From Nitrospirota bacterium (GTDB taxonomy: Bacteria > Nitrospirota > JACRHL01): a stretch of DNA of 47,971 bases. Below, piece by piece: positions 10,307-19,335 of this stretch; position 1 is the first letter of the stretch, and each line of letters begins with the position of its first letter. Below the pieces are notes generated by a model, which was given only the letters and a program-made list of their open reading frames with translations, ran no database searches and was not told the origin of the DNA. A program made the translations under genes and the position numbers. The stretch lies in NCBI GenBank assembly GCA_029858285.1, contig JAOUFN010000019.1, forward strand, positions 1 to 47,971, given 5' to 3'.

Positions 10307-11206
10307 GTGGTGACGGGCGTGGTGGCAGATCAGGTGTTGCAGGTGGTGGACAACGATTTTCGTTGTGACGCCTGCCCCCTGTGTGGTGCGAGGCGCATCC
10401 GGAAGGTGGGGGAAATCCCGCGTCTGGAGTCGGTTCCGTACGCCTCCATCCAGGTTCGGCTGATGCGCGACCCGGAGTTGTGGCACTGTCTGGCCTGCGC
10501 ATCCAGATTTGTCCGGAACTCGGTGCGGGAGGCGGACTCCGCGCGGCTCTACGGCAGTTCCAACAGCGGTGACCGGTGGCGTCGCAACCGGCCATTCCAT
10601 CAGGAAAAAACCGCTGGCGTGGTGCGGCGCGTGGCGCAGGTTTGCAAGGCCGGGGAAACGCTGCTGGATGTTGGCTGCAACACCGGCGACCTGCTCGATT
10701 TTGCCCGCTCCCAAGGGTGCGTCACATACGGCATTGAGTTTTCCGGATCGGTCCATCCGCAGCTTCGGGAAAAGGGGCACCAGGTGATCGGCGATCCGTT
10801 GGCGGAGGGGGAGGGGTATTTTGATGTCATCACCGCCTTCGACCTGATCGAACACCTGTACGACGTGAACGGATTTTTGAAGGTATGTGGCCGCGCTCTC
10901 CGGATCGGGGGAAAGCTGGTGATCCTGACCGGGGATCCCGGATGTGTTCCGGCCCGGCTGGCCGGAGGACGGTGGTGGTACGTCGCGCCGCCAGAACATA
11001 TCGTGTTTCCGTCCCGGCGGTTTCTTTCCGGTCTGGACGGCTGGCGGGTTGCGGAGTGGCATCGCTGCTACAACAGCGTGGCGTGGGTCCGGCCCTTGTT
11101 GACGGCAGTTCGGGCGAACCTGTCGGCGGCGGTTCACCGCCGCTACAACGGCCATCCGTCACCCTGGCCCGATCATGTGCTGGCCGTGCTGGAAAAGGTG
11201 GGCTAA
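10307..11206 (+). CDS. SAM-dependent methyltransferase with N-terminal Cys-rich motif
   Basis: Class I methyltransferase. The N-terminus has paired cysteines (CDACPLCG and CLACAS) that look like a small zinc-binding module. The SAM motif I is LLDVGCNTGDLLDFA, and motif VITAFDLIEHLYD follows. It probably methylates a sugar or sugar nucleotide of the exported glycan; the substrate is not readable. The start is uncertain: the frame is open further upstream into the acyltransferase gene, and GTG codons at 10307 and 10310 follow GGTGAGG. Length about 299 from 10307. Confidence 0.75.
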   Translation: MVTGVVADQVLQVVDNDFRCDACPLCGARRIRKVGEIPRLESVPYASIQVRLMRDPELWHCLACASRFVRNSVREADSARLYGSSNSGDRWRRNRPFHQEKTAGVVRRVAQVCKAGETLLDVGCNTGDLLDFARSQGCVTYGIEFSGSVHPQLREKGHQVIGDPLAEGEGYFDVITAFDLIEHLYDVNGFLKVCGRALRIGGKLVILTGDPGCVPARLAGGRWWYVAPPEHIVFPSRRFLSGLDGWRVAEWHRCYNSVAWVRPLLTAVRANLSAAVHRRYNGHPSPWPDHVLAVLEKVG

Positions 11207-11209
11207 GCC

Positions 11210-12235
11210 GTGGCCACCGCATCGCCCCAGCAACATGATAACGCTGGTGAAAGCACGTCCTGCCCCATCTGCGGCAGCTCCACGCGGCTGCACCTGCGCG
11301 GGCTGTACGACGACCGCTACGGTTACCCGGACGCCTTCGATCTTTATCGCTGCGCCGATTGTGGCCACGGAGTGCTGGACCCGCTGCTGGATGGCCCACA
11401 ACTGGAAAAACTCTACACGGCCTACTATCCCCGGGGCGGCGATCCGGTGGACCCCCGTGCCATGGCGGCAAATCCGGCCACGGTTGCGGCCTGGAAAAGC
11501 GGCCCCCCCACAGCGCCGTTTCTGTGGGTGTCCGGGGGGGCTCGGGTGCTGGATGTGGGTTGTGGCGTGGGCATCTCGCTGGCTTATCTGGAGTCCATCG
11601 GCTGCGAGGCCGTGGGGTGTGAAGCCGATGCCAACGTGGCGGCCATAGCGAAAAAATACGGACTGAACATCCGCATCGGGTTGTTCGATCCGGCCGATTA
11701 CGAGCCACACAGCTTCGACTATGTGACTATGGCCCAGGTGCTGGAGCATACCCTCGACCCGGTGGCTACCCTGCGCTCCCTGCAACAGGTGCTCAAGCCA
11801 TCCGGGAAGGTGGTCCTTTCCATGCCCAACGCCGGCGGGTGGCTGGTGAAATTGCTGGGACGGCGCTGGATCAACTGGCATGTGCCGTATCATCTGCAAC
11901 ACTTCACCCGGAAATCACTGAACGAGGCGGCCGTACGTGCCGGGTTTGTCGTGGAAAAGACGGTGGTGGCGACTCCACGCCCCTGGGTGCGCCTTCAGGT
12001 GGGGCACCTGCTGGAATTTCCTCGCCGGGGGGTGCCGTCGCCGGTGTGGTCGCCGTCGGGATCGCGTGGCGGCTTGGCCAGTCGGGTGCGGCAGCGGGCG
12101 CTCGCAGAACTGAATCGCTCCAGGCTGTTTTGCGTGGTGGCCGCCGTGCTGGACAAGTTCGGGGCAGGGGATTGCTTGGTGGTCCAACTGAGTATTGGGA
12201 AACAGGCACATGTGGATCGTCCTGCCGGTACATAA
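11210..12235 (+). CDS. SAM-dependent methyltransferase with N-terminal Cys-rich motif
   Basis: Second class I methyltransferase of the cluster. Near residue 17 it has CPICGS and later RCADCGHG, a CxxC/CxxC pair typical of methyltransferases with an N-terminal zinc ribbon. SAM motif I is VLDVGCGVGISLAYLESIGC, and VTMAQVLEHTLDPV follows. Length is 341 from a GTG at 11210, three bases after the previous stop. It shares the general plan of its upstream neighbour but is clearly divergent from it. A cap or side-group methylation role in the glycan is inferred from context. Confidence 0.8.
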   Translation: MATASPQQHDNAGESTSCPICGSSTRLHLRGLYDDRYGYPDAFDLYRCADCGHGVLDPLLDGPQLEKLYTAYYPRGGDPVDPRAMAANPATVAAWKSGPPTAPFLWVSGGARVLDVGCGVGISLAYLESIGCEAVGCEADANVAAIAKKYGLNIRIGLFDPADYEPHSFDYVTMAQVLEHTLDPVATLRSLQQVLKPSGKVVLSMPNAGGWLVKLLGRRWINWHVPYHLQHFTRKSLNEAAVRAGFVVEKTVVATPRPWVRLQVGHLLEFPRRGVPSPVWSPSGSRGGLASRVRQRALAELNRSRLFCVVAAVLDKFGAGDCLVVQLSIGKQAHVDRPAGT

Positions 12236-13079
12236 CCGCGTGGCGGTCACCTGCCGTTTTGCGGACTGTCTGGCGCGGCAGACCTTCCGGGATTTCACAC
12301 TCCTGCTGGTGGATGACGGCTGTACGGACGATACCGTGGCCGAAGTAAAGAAACGTGTGCCGAACACGGTGGTGATCCGGGGTGATGGGTCGCTGTGGTG
12401 GGGGGGGGCGATGGATATGGCCTACCGGCATCTAAAACGCCATGCGGACGATGCGGATTTGGTGCTGATCGTCAACGATGACGTGGTGGTGGAGGATGAA
12501 TACCTGGAAAAGGCCGACAGAGTGATGCGGGGGGTTACCAACACCCTTACGATTTCCGCCTGTTACTCTCAGGCGACGGGTGGGTTGATTGATGCCGGTC
12601 GGCACGCGGACTGGGCGACTTTCACTTTTCCCCTCGCGACAGAGTCTTCCAGGATTAACTGCCTGTCCACCCGTGGGCTGTTTTTGCGGGTGGGCGACTG
12701 GAAACGCATTGGTGGATTCCACCCGTTTCTTCTCCCCCATTACGGCTCCGATTATGAATTCACCGTGCGTGCGGGCCGTCGCGGGTTGCGCTTGACGTGT
12801 GACCGGGAACTGCGGGTATTTCTGGACGAATCCACGACCGGTGTTCGCCTTGTATCGACGGGGCTGGCGGCGTATCTGTTCGACACGTTTGTCAGCAAGA
12901 GGCATGTAGGAAACGCGTTTTACAAAACCAGCATGATTCTGCTGATGTGCGATCGGCGGTACATGCCGCGACACCTATGGCGGCTTTGGTCGCAAGTGGC
13001 TCGGGGGCTGGCGGTGCGGATGTTTTCGCCCCGCAGAGATGATTCGGTCACACTGGCGGATCAGCGGGTGGATAAATGA
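12210..13079 (+). CDS. Glycosyltransferase family 2
   Basis: GT-A fold glycosyltransferase. The N-terminal IVLPVHNRVAVTCRF and LLLVDDGCTDDT form the nucleotide-binding part. LWWGGAMDMAYR and NDDVVVEDEYLEKA contain the metal-binding acidic motif; the LWWGGA block recurs in rhamnosyltransferase-like GT2 proteins. About 289 residues from the ATG at 12210; a TTG five codons upstream is an alternative. The start overlaps the previous gene by 26 bp and the end overlaps the next by 4 bp (ATGA). A run of nine G at 12400-12408 lies within the LWWGG codons and could be slippage-prone. Confidence 0.85.
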   Translation: MWIVLPVHNRVAVTCRFADCLARQTFRDFTLLLVDDGCTDDTVAEVKKRVPNTVVIRGDGSLWWGGAMDMAYRHLKRHADDADLVLIVNDDVVVEDEYLEKADRVMRGVTNTLTISACYSQATGGLIDAGRHADWATFTFPLATESSRINCLSTRGLFLRVGDWKRIGGFHPFLLPHYGSDYEFTVRAGRRGLRLTCDRELRVFLDESTTGVRLVSTGLAAYLFDTFVSKRHVGNAFYKTSMILLMCDRRYMPRHLWRLWSQVARGLAVRMFSPRRDDSVTLADQRVDK

Positions 13080-13990
13080 CCCCCGTCGCCGTTTTCGCCT
13101 ATAACCGTCCTGTCCATCTGGGACAGTTGCTGGAGTCCCTGTCCCGCTGCGGGCGGCTGGACGAGTGCGCGGTGACGATATATTGCGACGGGCCAAAAAA
13201 TGAGGGGGCGGCGGCTGCGGTGGCCGAGACCAGACAAGTGGCCCGCGCCTGGGCCGCCGAGCACGGCGCTCAGGTGGTGGCGCGGGACGAAAACCGGGGG
13301 CTGGCCCGCTCCATTGCGGGGACCGTTACCGAACTGTGTGAGCAACATGGCCGCGTGATCGTCGTCGAGGACGACTTTGTGCTGGCGCCGGATTTTTTGA
13401 ATTACATGCTGCTGGCGCTGGATCGGTACGCGGACGCAGAGAATGTTTATCAAGTATCCGGGTTCATGTTCCCGGCGGAGCACCCGGTATCTCCGGATGC
13501 CTTCCTGATGCCCTTGACCACCACCTGGGGGTGGGCCACCTGGGAGCGGGCGTGGCAGATTTTCGACTGGAACGCCGAGGGTGCGCTGGAGGCGCTGACG
13601 GATCCCGATACCCGGCGGCGGTTTGATTTGGATGGTCGTTATCCCTATGCAAACATGCTGGAGGACCGGCTGGCGGGGAAAAATGACTCATGGGGCATTT
13701 TGTGGTGGTGGGCGGTGTTTCGTGCGAGGGGGCTGTGCGTCCACCCGCGCCGGTCGCTCGTCCGGGTTGAGGGTTTCGATGGTTCGGGCACCCATTGCGG
13801 GAATGGCGATTCACTCAATCAAAGGTCTGCTGGGGAATTCCTGAGTCCGGTGCTGGGGCCAGCCATACAGTTTTCCCCCTTGAAAGGGGAAGACCGCAAT
13901 GCCACCCAGATGACATTTGGCGCGATTGGTGCCTCGGTGGGGAAGAGGGACCACTTGTTTTCATGGCTCTTGAAGCGCTGGTTTCGATGA
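13076..13990 (+). CDS. Glycosyltransferase, GT-A fold (GNT-I/HlpA-like)
   Basis: Putative sugar transferase. The N-terminus TPVAVFAYNRPVHLGQLLESL and CDGPKN, followed by VVEDDFVLAPDFLNYM, matches GT-A proteins with an EDD metal motif near residue 98. TTWGWATWERAWQIFDW is a further recognisable block of this family. Length is 304. It is linked to its neighbours by the ATGA overlap upstream and by a start-stop overlap downstream. Donor and acceptor cannot be told from the sequence. Confidence 0.75.
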   Translation: MTPVAVFAYNRPVHLGQLLESLSRCGRLDECAVTIYCDGPKNEGAAAAVAETRQVARAWAAEHGAQVVARDENRGLARSIAGTVTELCEQHGRVIVVEDDFVLAPDFLNYMLLALDRYADAENVYQVSGFMFPAEHPVSPDAFLMPLTTTWGWATWERAWQIFDWNAEGALEALTDPDTRRRFDLDGRYPYANMLEDRLAGKNDSWGILWWWAVFRARGLCVHPRRSLVRVEGFDGSGTHCGNGDSLNQRSAGEFLSPVLGPAIQFSPLKGEDRNATQMTFGAIGASVGKRDHLFSWLLKRWFR

Positions 13991-14604
13991 TTTGGCGGTT
14001 ATTGAAGATGATGCGGAGTGTAGCCAAGCAGCAGGAGGCGCAGTCCGCCCGGTGGAGTTTCATGCTGTGTGGTGCGCTGGCCATTGGTTCTGGCACCAGA
14101 GTCGCAACCGCCCAATTGGCAGTGCGTGACGTGTCCGAGTGCCGGGTCGAGATCGGCAGCGACAGCAACATTGAATGCAGAATCGTGCTCGAGGCGGCAG
14201 GTGCGCGGGTGCGCATCGGTTCCCGCACCCATGTGGGGGGTGGCACGCTGCTGGATGCGGCGACCGGTATCGACATTGGTGACGATGTATTAATCGCATT
14301 TGACGTGCTGATCATGGACCACGACTCTCATTCCCTGACCTTCGCGGAGCGCCGGAACGACGTGCGCGACTGGATGGCCGGAAACAAGAATTGGCATTGT
14401 GTTCCAAAGGGGGGAGTAACTGTCTGCAACAAGGCATGGGTTGGGACTCGGGTCACCATTCTCAAGGGCGTAACGGTGGGTGAGGGGGCGGTGATTGCCG
14501 CCGGAGCGGTGGTCACCCGCGACGTGCCCGCCTGGACCATCGTTGGCGGCAATCCTGCCCGTGTCATCCGCGAACTGACCGCCGAGGAGCGCGGCGAGGC
14601 ATGA
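13987..14604 (+). CDS. LbH-family acyltransferase
   Basis: Second hexapeptide-repeat acyltransferase of the cluster, probably an O-acetyltransferase acting on the glycan. Repeats run from about residue 30 (IGSGTRVATAQLAV) through IGSRTHVGGGTLLDA, IGDDVLIAFDVLIMDHDSHS and KAWVGTRVTILKGVTVGEG to the terminal GGNPARVI. The histidine in MDHDSHS corresponds to the catalytic region of this superfamily. The ATG at 13987 forms an ATGA overlap with the previous stop, in line with the cluster's other junctions; an in-frame ATG at 13963 is possible. About 205 residues. Confidence 0.85.
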   Translation: MIWRLLKMMRSVAKQQEAQSARWSFMLCGALAIGSGTRVATAQLAVRDVSECRVEIGSDSNIECRIVLEAAGARVRIGSRTHVGGGTLLDAATGIDIGDDVLIAFDVLIMDHDSHSLTFAERRNDVRDWMAGNKNWHCVPKGGVTVCNKAWVGTRVTILKGVTVGEGAVIAAGAVVTRDVPAWTIVGGNPARVIRELTAEERGEA

Positions 14605-15470
14605 GCCGTATTTCGTGGGAGGCCGCGGTGCGCTGGTACCGTGCCCAGCCGGGCAACGAACAGGCCATTTGCGACAACTATTTCGACCTGCCGGTGTTGT
14701 CGGCTGCCGAACGCTACGCCGGGAGTGAGGAGTTTGCCGAAGTCCTGCGCCTGCTCGGCGCGGGGGACGGTCGCAGCGTGCTGGATCTGGGGGCAGGCAA
14801 CGGCATCGCCAGCCTGGCGTTGGCCAGAAACGGCTGGAACGTCACCGCCCTGGAGCCGGACCCCAGCACCGAGGTGGGGGCCGGGGCCATCCGCCAGATC
14901 GCCCATGAAACAGGCTTGCCCATCCGCGTGGTGGAGGAGTGGGGCGAGCGCTTGCCGTTCCCCGATGCCAGTTTTGACGCCGCACACTGCCGCCAGGTGT
15001 TCCACCACGCCCACGATCTGGAGCGCATGGCCGCCGAGGTGTTCAGGGTGTTAAAGCCCGGCGGGCACGCCCTCATCACCCGCGAACATGTGGTGGATGA
15101 TGCGGAGCAGCTTGCGGCGTTTTTGAAAAACCACCCCCTGCAACACCTGTACGGCGGCGAGCACGCCTACGCCGTATCGCGCTACGTTCAGGCCGTGAGC
15201 GTGGCGGGTTTTCGGGTGAGCGCGATCTGGGGACCGCTGGAGTCCATCCTCAATTTCTTTCCCGGCACCGAAGCGCAACGCCGGGCGGCGGTGGTACGGC
15301 GTGCCCGGCGCCACTGGCTCGGGTTGGGGTTTCTGCTGTCCGCTTCCCGCGTTTTTCAGGCCCGGGCGTTGGCGGCTTTTACGCGCCGCGATCGCACTCC
15401 GGGGAGGCTGTTCAGCTTTTTGGTGGCAAGGCCATCGGGAGAATCATCGGAGAAACCATGCGTCTCCTGA
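14601..15470 (+). CDS. SAM-dependent methyltransferase (UbiE/Methyltransf_11 type)
   Basis: Third class I methyltransferase of the island. Motif I VLDLGAGNGIASLALARNGWNVTALEPD lies around residues 54-82. The post-motif segment DASFDAAHCRQVFHHAHDLERM and VLKPGGHALITRE are typical of the Methyltransf_11 group. Length is 289. Unlike the other two it has no CxxC pairs at the N-terminus. It overlaps the preceding acyltransferase by 4 bp and the following epimerase by 13 bp. Sugar methylation is inferred from context. Confidence 0.85.
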   Translation: MSRISWEAAVRWYRAQPGNEQAICDNYFDLPVLSAAERYAGSEEFAEVLRLLGAGDGRSVLDLGAGNGIASLALARNGWNVTALEPDPSTEVGAGAIRQIAHETGLPIRVVEEWGERLPFPDASFDAAHCRQVFHHAHDLERMAAEVFRVLKPGGHALITREHVVDDAEQLAAFLKNHPLQHLYGGEHAYAVSRYVQAVSVAGFRVSAIWGPLESILNFFPGTEAQRRAAVVRRARRHWLGLGFLLSASRVFQARALAAFTRRDRTPGRLFSFLVARPSGESSEKPCVS

Positions 15471-16360
15471 TTACCGGCAGTCGCGGATTTGTCGGCGCCA
15501 GCGTCGGCATCGCCGCTGCGGACGCCGGGCACGAGGTGCTCGGGGTGGACCTGTCCGCCCAGCCGGTGGACGGCTGGCAGGGCGCCTATCAGCAGGCAGA
15601 CGTGGCCCACGCCGATCTGGCGCACCTGATTGACGAGTTCCGCCCGGACACCGTGATCCATGCCGCCGGCAGTGCGTCGGTGGGAGGGTCTTACGACGAT
15701 CCCGTGGGGGATCTCCGCGCTGCGGCTCTCACCTTCGCCAATGCCCTGGACGGGGTGCGCCGGGCGCGTCGGCGACCGTTGGTGATTTTCCCCTCCAGCG
15801 CCGCCGTTTATGGCAACCCGGCGCACCTGCCGGTGGCAGAAGACGCACCCGTTTCCCCCATCTCGCCCTATGGCTTCCACAAGGCGGTGTGCGAATTGCT
15901 GGCTCGTGAGTACGCCACCTGTTTCCAACTGGACGTGGTGGTGGCGCGGCTGTTTTCCGTCTACGGCCCGCGTCAGCGGCGGCTGCTGTTGTGGGAGCTG
16001 TACGATCAGGCGGCGGGCGGCTCGGCCGATGTGGTTTTGCAGGGCACCGGGGGGGAAACCCGTGATTACCTGCACGTGGATGACGTTGCCCGCATCTTTC
16101 TGGCCTTTGCGGCCCGCCGTCCCGTCGGGTTGACGCTGGCCAACGTGGCTTCGGGACACGAGGTGTCCACACTGGAACTGGCCCGCGCGGTGGTGGCGGC
16201 GGTTGGCGCGGACAAGCCGGTGCGTACCCTCGGGCAGGTGCGGCAGGGCGACCCCCTCAATTGGCGGGCGGACGTGAAGCAGACTGCCGGACTTGGGGTT
16301 GTTCCTCGTGAATTGTTGGACGGCGTGCGGGAGTGTGTGGCGGCATGGCGCAACGCATAG
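15458..16360 (+). CDS. NAD-dependent sugar epimerase/dehydratase
   Basis: Extended SDR enzyme acting on a nucleotide sugar. The cofactor motif is GSRGFVG in LLITGSRGFVGASVG, AAGSASVGGSYDDP matches the substrate loop, and the catalytic segment is PSSAAVYG followed by YGFHK (YxxxK). YGPRQRR and LHVDDVA are also family hallmarks. Length 300. It lies within the glycosyltransferase genes with overlaps on both sides, so it probably makes one donor sugar of the glycan; the exact reaction is not readable. Confidence 0.85.
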   Translation: MRLLITGSRGFVGASVGIAAADAGHEVLGVDLSAQPVDGWQGAYQQADVAHADLAHLIDEFRPDTVIHAAGSASVGGSYDDPVGDLRAAALTFANALDGVRRARRRPLVIFPSSAAVYGNPAHLPVAEDAPVSPISPYGFHKAVCELLAREYATCFQLDVVVARLFSVYGPRQRRLLLWELYDQAAGGSADVVLQGTGGETRDYLHVDDVARIFLAFAARRPVGLTLANVASGHEVSTLELARAVVAAVGADKPVRTLGQVRQGDPLNWRADVKQTAGLGVVPRELLDGVRECVAAWRNA

Positions 16361-17502
16361 CCATTCTGGACCGCTCCCAGGACGGCTGGTCCGCCGGGCG
16401 CTCCTACACGGAGATGCTGGTGCGTTCCCTGCGCGGGGTGGCGCCCTCTGGCGTGGAATTGCATGTTCTTACCGGCAGCGCAGACGGGTACTGGGATGGA
16501 CTGGCCGATCGGGTGGTGGTGCTGCCCGGTCGATCCCTGCTGGAGCGGGGGCTGAGGGAGTTGGGTATCCGGGTGTCCGACCCGGCGGAGCGGTATTGCC
16601 GCCGCAACGGTGTGCGGGCGCTGATTCCCATCATGCAGTGCGCGGCGGAGCGGACGCCGTTCCGGCGGGTGGCCTGGATTCCGGATTTTCAGCATCGCCA
16701 TCTGCCCCACTATTTCAGCGACGATGAAAATGCCAGTCGCGACCGGGTGTTTTCCCGCAATGCCAAAGTGGCGGACCTGGTCATGCTGTCCAGCGCCGCC
16801 GCAGCGGCGGATTTCAGGGCCTTTGCCCCCGAGTACGCCAACAAGGCTGCGGTGGCGGCGTTTCCGTCCCTGTTCGCGTTCTGTCCGCCGCCTTCGATGG
16901 TGGGGGATGGGGTGAAAAAATACCGTCTTCCGGAAAAATTCCTGCTGGTGGCCAACCAGTACTGGTCCCACAAGAATCACCGGGTGGTCGTCCACGCCCT
17001 GGAGATTCTGGCCGGGCGTGGGTTGTACATCCCCGCCGTGTTCACGGGGATGCCGTCGGACAACCGCAGCCCGGTCAACCAGAGCGTGTCGGAGCTGATG
17101 CAGGCCATCGCCACCGCAGGGCTGGCGGGCCAAGTGGCGCCACTGGGGCTGGTGCCACACGGGGATCTGGTTGATCTGCTGCGCAGTGCCGCCGTGGTGG
17201 TGCAGCCGTCCCGTTTCGAGGGCTGGAGCACCACGGTCGAAGATGCCAAGGCCCTGGGCCGTCCGGTGATCTGCTCCGACATCCCGGTGCATCGCGAGCA
17301 GGCGCCGGATGCCCTGGGATTTTTCGGCTGTGATGATCCGGGGCAACTGGCGGATCTGTTGGCCGACGTTTGGGGGAAATTGTCTGCCGGTCCCGATCCG
17401 GGGGCGGAGAAACTGGCGCTGGAACGGGAGCGGATGTTCGCCCGGCAGCACGGCGAACAGGTGCTGTGCATGTGTCTGGGCGAGGAGGATGCCGCCGGGT
17501 GA
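16345..17502 (+). CDS. Glycosyltransferase family 1/4
   Basis: GT-B retaining glycosyltransferase. The C-terminal donor-binding domain has QPSRFEGWSTTVEDAKALGRPVICSDIPVHRE split across its usual E-x7-E element, and ANQYWSHKNHRVVVHALEIL marks the start of this domain. The N-terminal acceptor domain begins RIAILDRSQDGWSAGRSYTEM. About 385 residues from the ATG at 16345, overlapping the epimerase gene by 16 bp. It ends in a GTGA overlap with the next gene. The pattern is close to mannosyl/rhamnosyltransferases of O-antigen loci, but the donor is not certain. Confidence 0.85.
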   Translation: MAQRIAILDRSQDGWSAGRSYTEMLVRSLRGVAPSGVELHVLTGSADGYWDGLADRVVVLPGRSLLERGLRELGIRVSDPAERYCRRNGVRALIPIMQCAAERTPFRRVAWIPDFQHRHLPHYFSDDENASRDRVFSRNAKVADLVMLSSAAAAADFRAFAPEYANKAAVAAFPSLFAFCPPPSMVGDGVKKYRLPEKFLLVANQYWSHKNHRVVVHALEILAGRGLYIPAVFTGMPSDNRSPVNQSVSELMQAIATAGLAGQVAPLGLVPHGDLVDLLRSAAVVVQPSRFEGWSTTVEDAKALGRPVICSDIPVHREQAPDALGFFGCDDPGQLADLLADVWGKLSAGPDPGAEKLALERERMFARQHGEQVLCMCLGEEDAAG

Positions 17503-18422
17503 CGCCCCTTCGCATTTCCATCATCACCCCCTGCCTGAACCGGCGCGACATGGTGGCCGAGGCCATTGAAAGCGTGCTGGCCCAGGATTACCCGGATTTC
17601 GAGCACATCGTAGTGGACGGGGGCTCCACCGACGGCACCCTGGAGGTGCTGGCCCGTTACCCGCATCTGCAGGTGGTCAGCGGGCCGGACAAGGGACTGT
17701 ACGACGCCATCAACAAGGGCATCCGCATGGCGAAGGGAGATGTGGTGGGCTTGTTAAACACCGACGACATCTTCGCTCCGGGCGCTCTCCACAAGGTTCT
17801 GGATGCCTTCGCCGCCGACCGGGCCATCGATACGGTGTCCGGGGGTGCCGAAATTTTTGAGGACACCCCGCAGGGCCGGATGATTCAGCACCATTTTCCG
17901 GGCCATAGCCACGGCCCGTTGACACTGGAACGCATTACCGGCGGAGCTGTGATCTTCAACGCGCGATTTTTCCGGCGTGCGGTGTTCGAGCGTGTTGGCC
18001 CGTTTGATCAGGGCTACCCGGTGGCCGCTGACCGGGATTTTTTACTGCGGGTATACCGCTCCGGAGTGCGCGAGGCGATTGTGGGCGATATTGTCTACTG
18101 CTACCGGCAGCACCCCGGATCCCTCACGATTCAAGCCAGTAACCCACGGGCACTGGATCTGTTTGACGAGTTGATGGTTCTGTCCGGTAGGGTGCTGGAT
18201 GAAACTGATGTTCCGGCAGCGGTGTGCCGAGCCTGTCGCGGGTGGCATGACCGTTTGGCTGGGGCGGCCTTGATCTACGCGGTGCGCACGGGGCAAATCG
18301 GGCGTGGCGTGCATTTTGCGGTGCGGGGCACCACGCGGAATCCGGCGTGGCCGGTGAGGTTCCTTGGTCAGTTGGCGGGGGCTATCAGCCGACGAATCGG
18401 GGGAAACCCGAATGGTGGCTGA
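17499..18422 (+). CDS. Glycosyltransferase family 2 (WcaA-like)
   Basis: GT-A glycosyltransferase: ISIITPCLNRRDMVAEAIESV, IVVDGGSTDGTLEVL and the metal motif LLNTDDIFAPGAL (about residue 86) appear in order, followed by AVFERVGPFDQGYPVAADRDFLLR. The GTG at 17499 overlaps the previous stop (GTGA) and gives 307 residues; a longer frame upstream would lie inside the previous gene. It overlaps the next glycosyltransferase by 11 bp. Confidence 0.87.
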   Translation: MTPLRISIITPCLNRRDMVAEAIESVLAQDYPDFEHIVVDGGSTDGTLEVLARYPHLQVVSGPDKGLYDAINKGIRMAKGDVVGLLNTDDIFAPGALHKVLDAFAADRAIDTVSGGAEIFEDTPQGRMIQHHFPGHSHGPLTLERITGGAVIFNARFFRRAVFERVGPFDQGYPVAADRDFLLRVYRSGVREAIVGDIVYCYRQHPGSLTIQASNPRALDLFDELMVLSGRVLDETDVPAAVCRACRGWHDRLAGAALIYAVRTGQIGRGVHFAVRGTTRNPAWPVRFLGQLAGAISRRIGGNPNGG

Positions 18423-19335
18423 TTGTACACCCACGGTCAGTGTGGTAATTCCGGCGTACAACCGCGCCCACACCCTGGGCCGCGCGCTGGACAGCGTGCT
18501 GGCGCAGACATTTGGCGATTTTGAACTGATCGTGGTGGACGATGCCTCCACCGATGACACCGTTCGCGTAGCCGAGGCCACCGGCGATCCGCGCGTGCGC
18601 GTGTTGCGCCACGAAACCAACCGCCGCGCCGCCGCTGCCCGCAACACGGGTATCCGCGCCGCACGCGGCAAGTATGTGGCGTTTCTCGATTCCGACGACG
18701 AGTGGCTGCCGGAAAAATTGCATCGGCAGGTGGCGTTTCTGGAGGGAGCGGCTCCGGACATGCTGGCCTGCTGCACGGCGTTCCGGATGGTGGATGGTCC
18801 CCATGACTTCCTGAAAATTCCACGCCTGCTGTCACTGCGGGAGATGTACTTCGGCTGCGATCTGGGGCCTGGCACCACCCTGATGGTGCGGCGGGATGTG
18901 TTCGACGGCGTGGGGGTTAACGACGAATCCCTGTATCGCTACGAGGATTGGGACTGGTCGCTGCGGTATGCCCGGCGTTACCGCATGGGGTGCGTGGCGG
19001 AGCCGCTGGCCATTGTGCACCGGGGTCCGCGGCCTCCCGCCGCTCCCACCGCCGGGGCCGCCGAACGATTGCTGGAGGTTCACGCCCCGGTGCTGGCCGG
19101 GCTGGGCCGCGTGTTCACCCGCAGGGTGTGCGCTACCCGATGGGTGGAACTTGCCGAATATTTCTACCGGGAGCGGAATTTTTCCGAAGGTACCCGCTTC
19201 CTGCTGCGCGGGATCCTCATCTGGCCGCTGGTGCGTCCCGGCCTGTATGTGCTGGTTCTGGACGCCGCCTTTGACATCCCCCTGCAACGGCTGCTGTGGC
19301 GGGTGTTGAATGCGGCGCGAGGGCGGGCGGCATGA
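18412..19335 (+). CDS. Glycosyltransferase family 2
   Basis: GT-A glycosyltransferase with VSVVIPAYNRAHTLGRALDSVL, LIVVDDASTDDTVRVA and the DxD region VAFLDSDDEWLPEKL around residues 100-114. The acceptor part includes CCTAFRMVDG and YEDWDWSLRYAR. The ATG at 18412 follows GGGGGAAA and gives 307 residues. The C-terminal 30 residues are hydrophobic (LVRPGLYVLVLDAAFDIPL) and may associate with the membrane. It overlaps the next gene by 4 bp. Confidence 0.87.
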   Translation: MVADCTPTVSVVIPAYNRAHTLGRALDSVLAQTFGDFELIVVDDASTDDTVRVAEATGDPRVRVLRHETNRRAAAARNTGIRAARGKYVAFLDSDDEWLPEKLHRQVAFLEGAAPDMLACCTAFRMVDGPHDFLKIPRLLSLREMYFGCDLGPGTTLMVRRDVFDGVGVNDESLYRYEDWDWSLRYARRYRMGCVAEPLAIVHRGPRPPAAPTAGAAERLLEVHAPVLAGLGRVFTRRVCATRWVELAEYFYRERNFSEGTRFLLRGILIWPLVRPGLYVLVLDAAFDIPLQRLLWRVLNAARGRAA

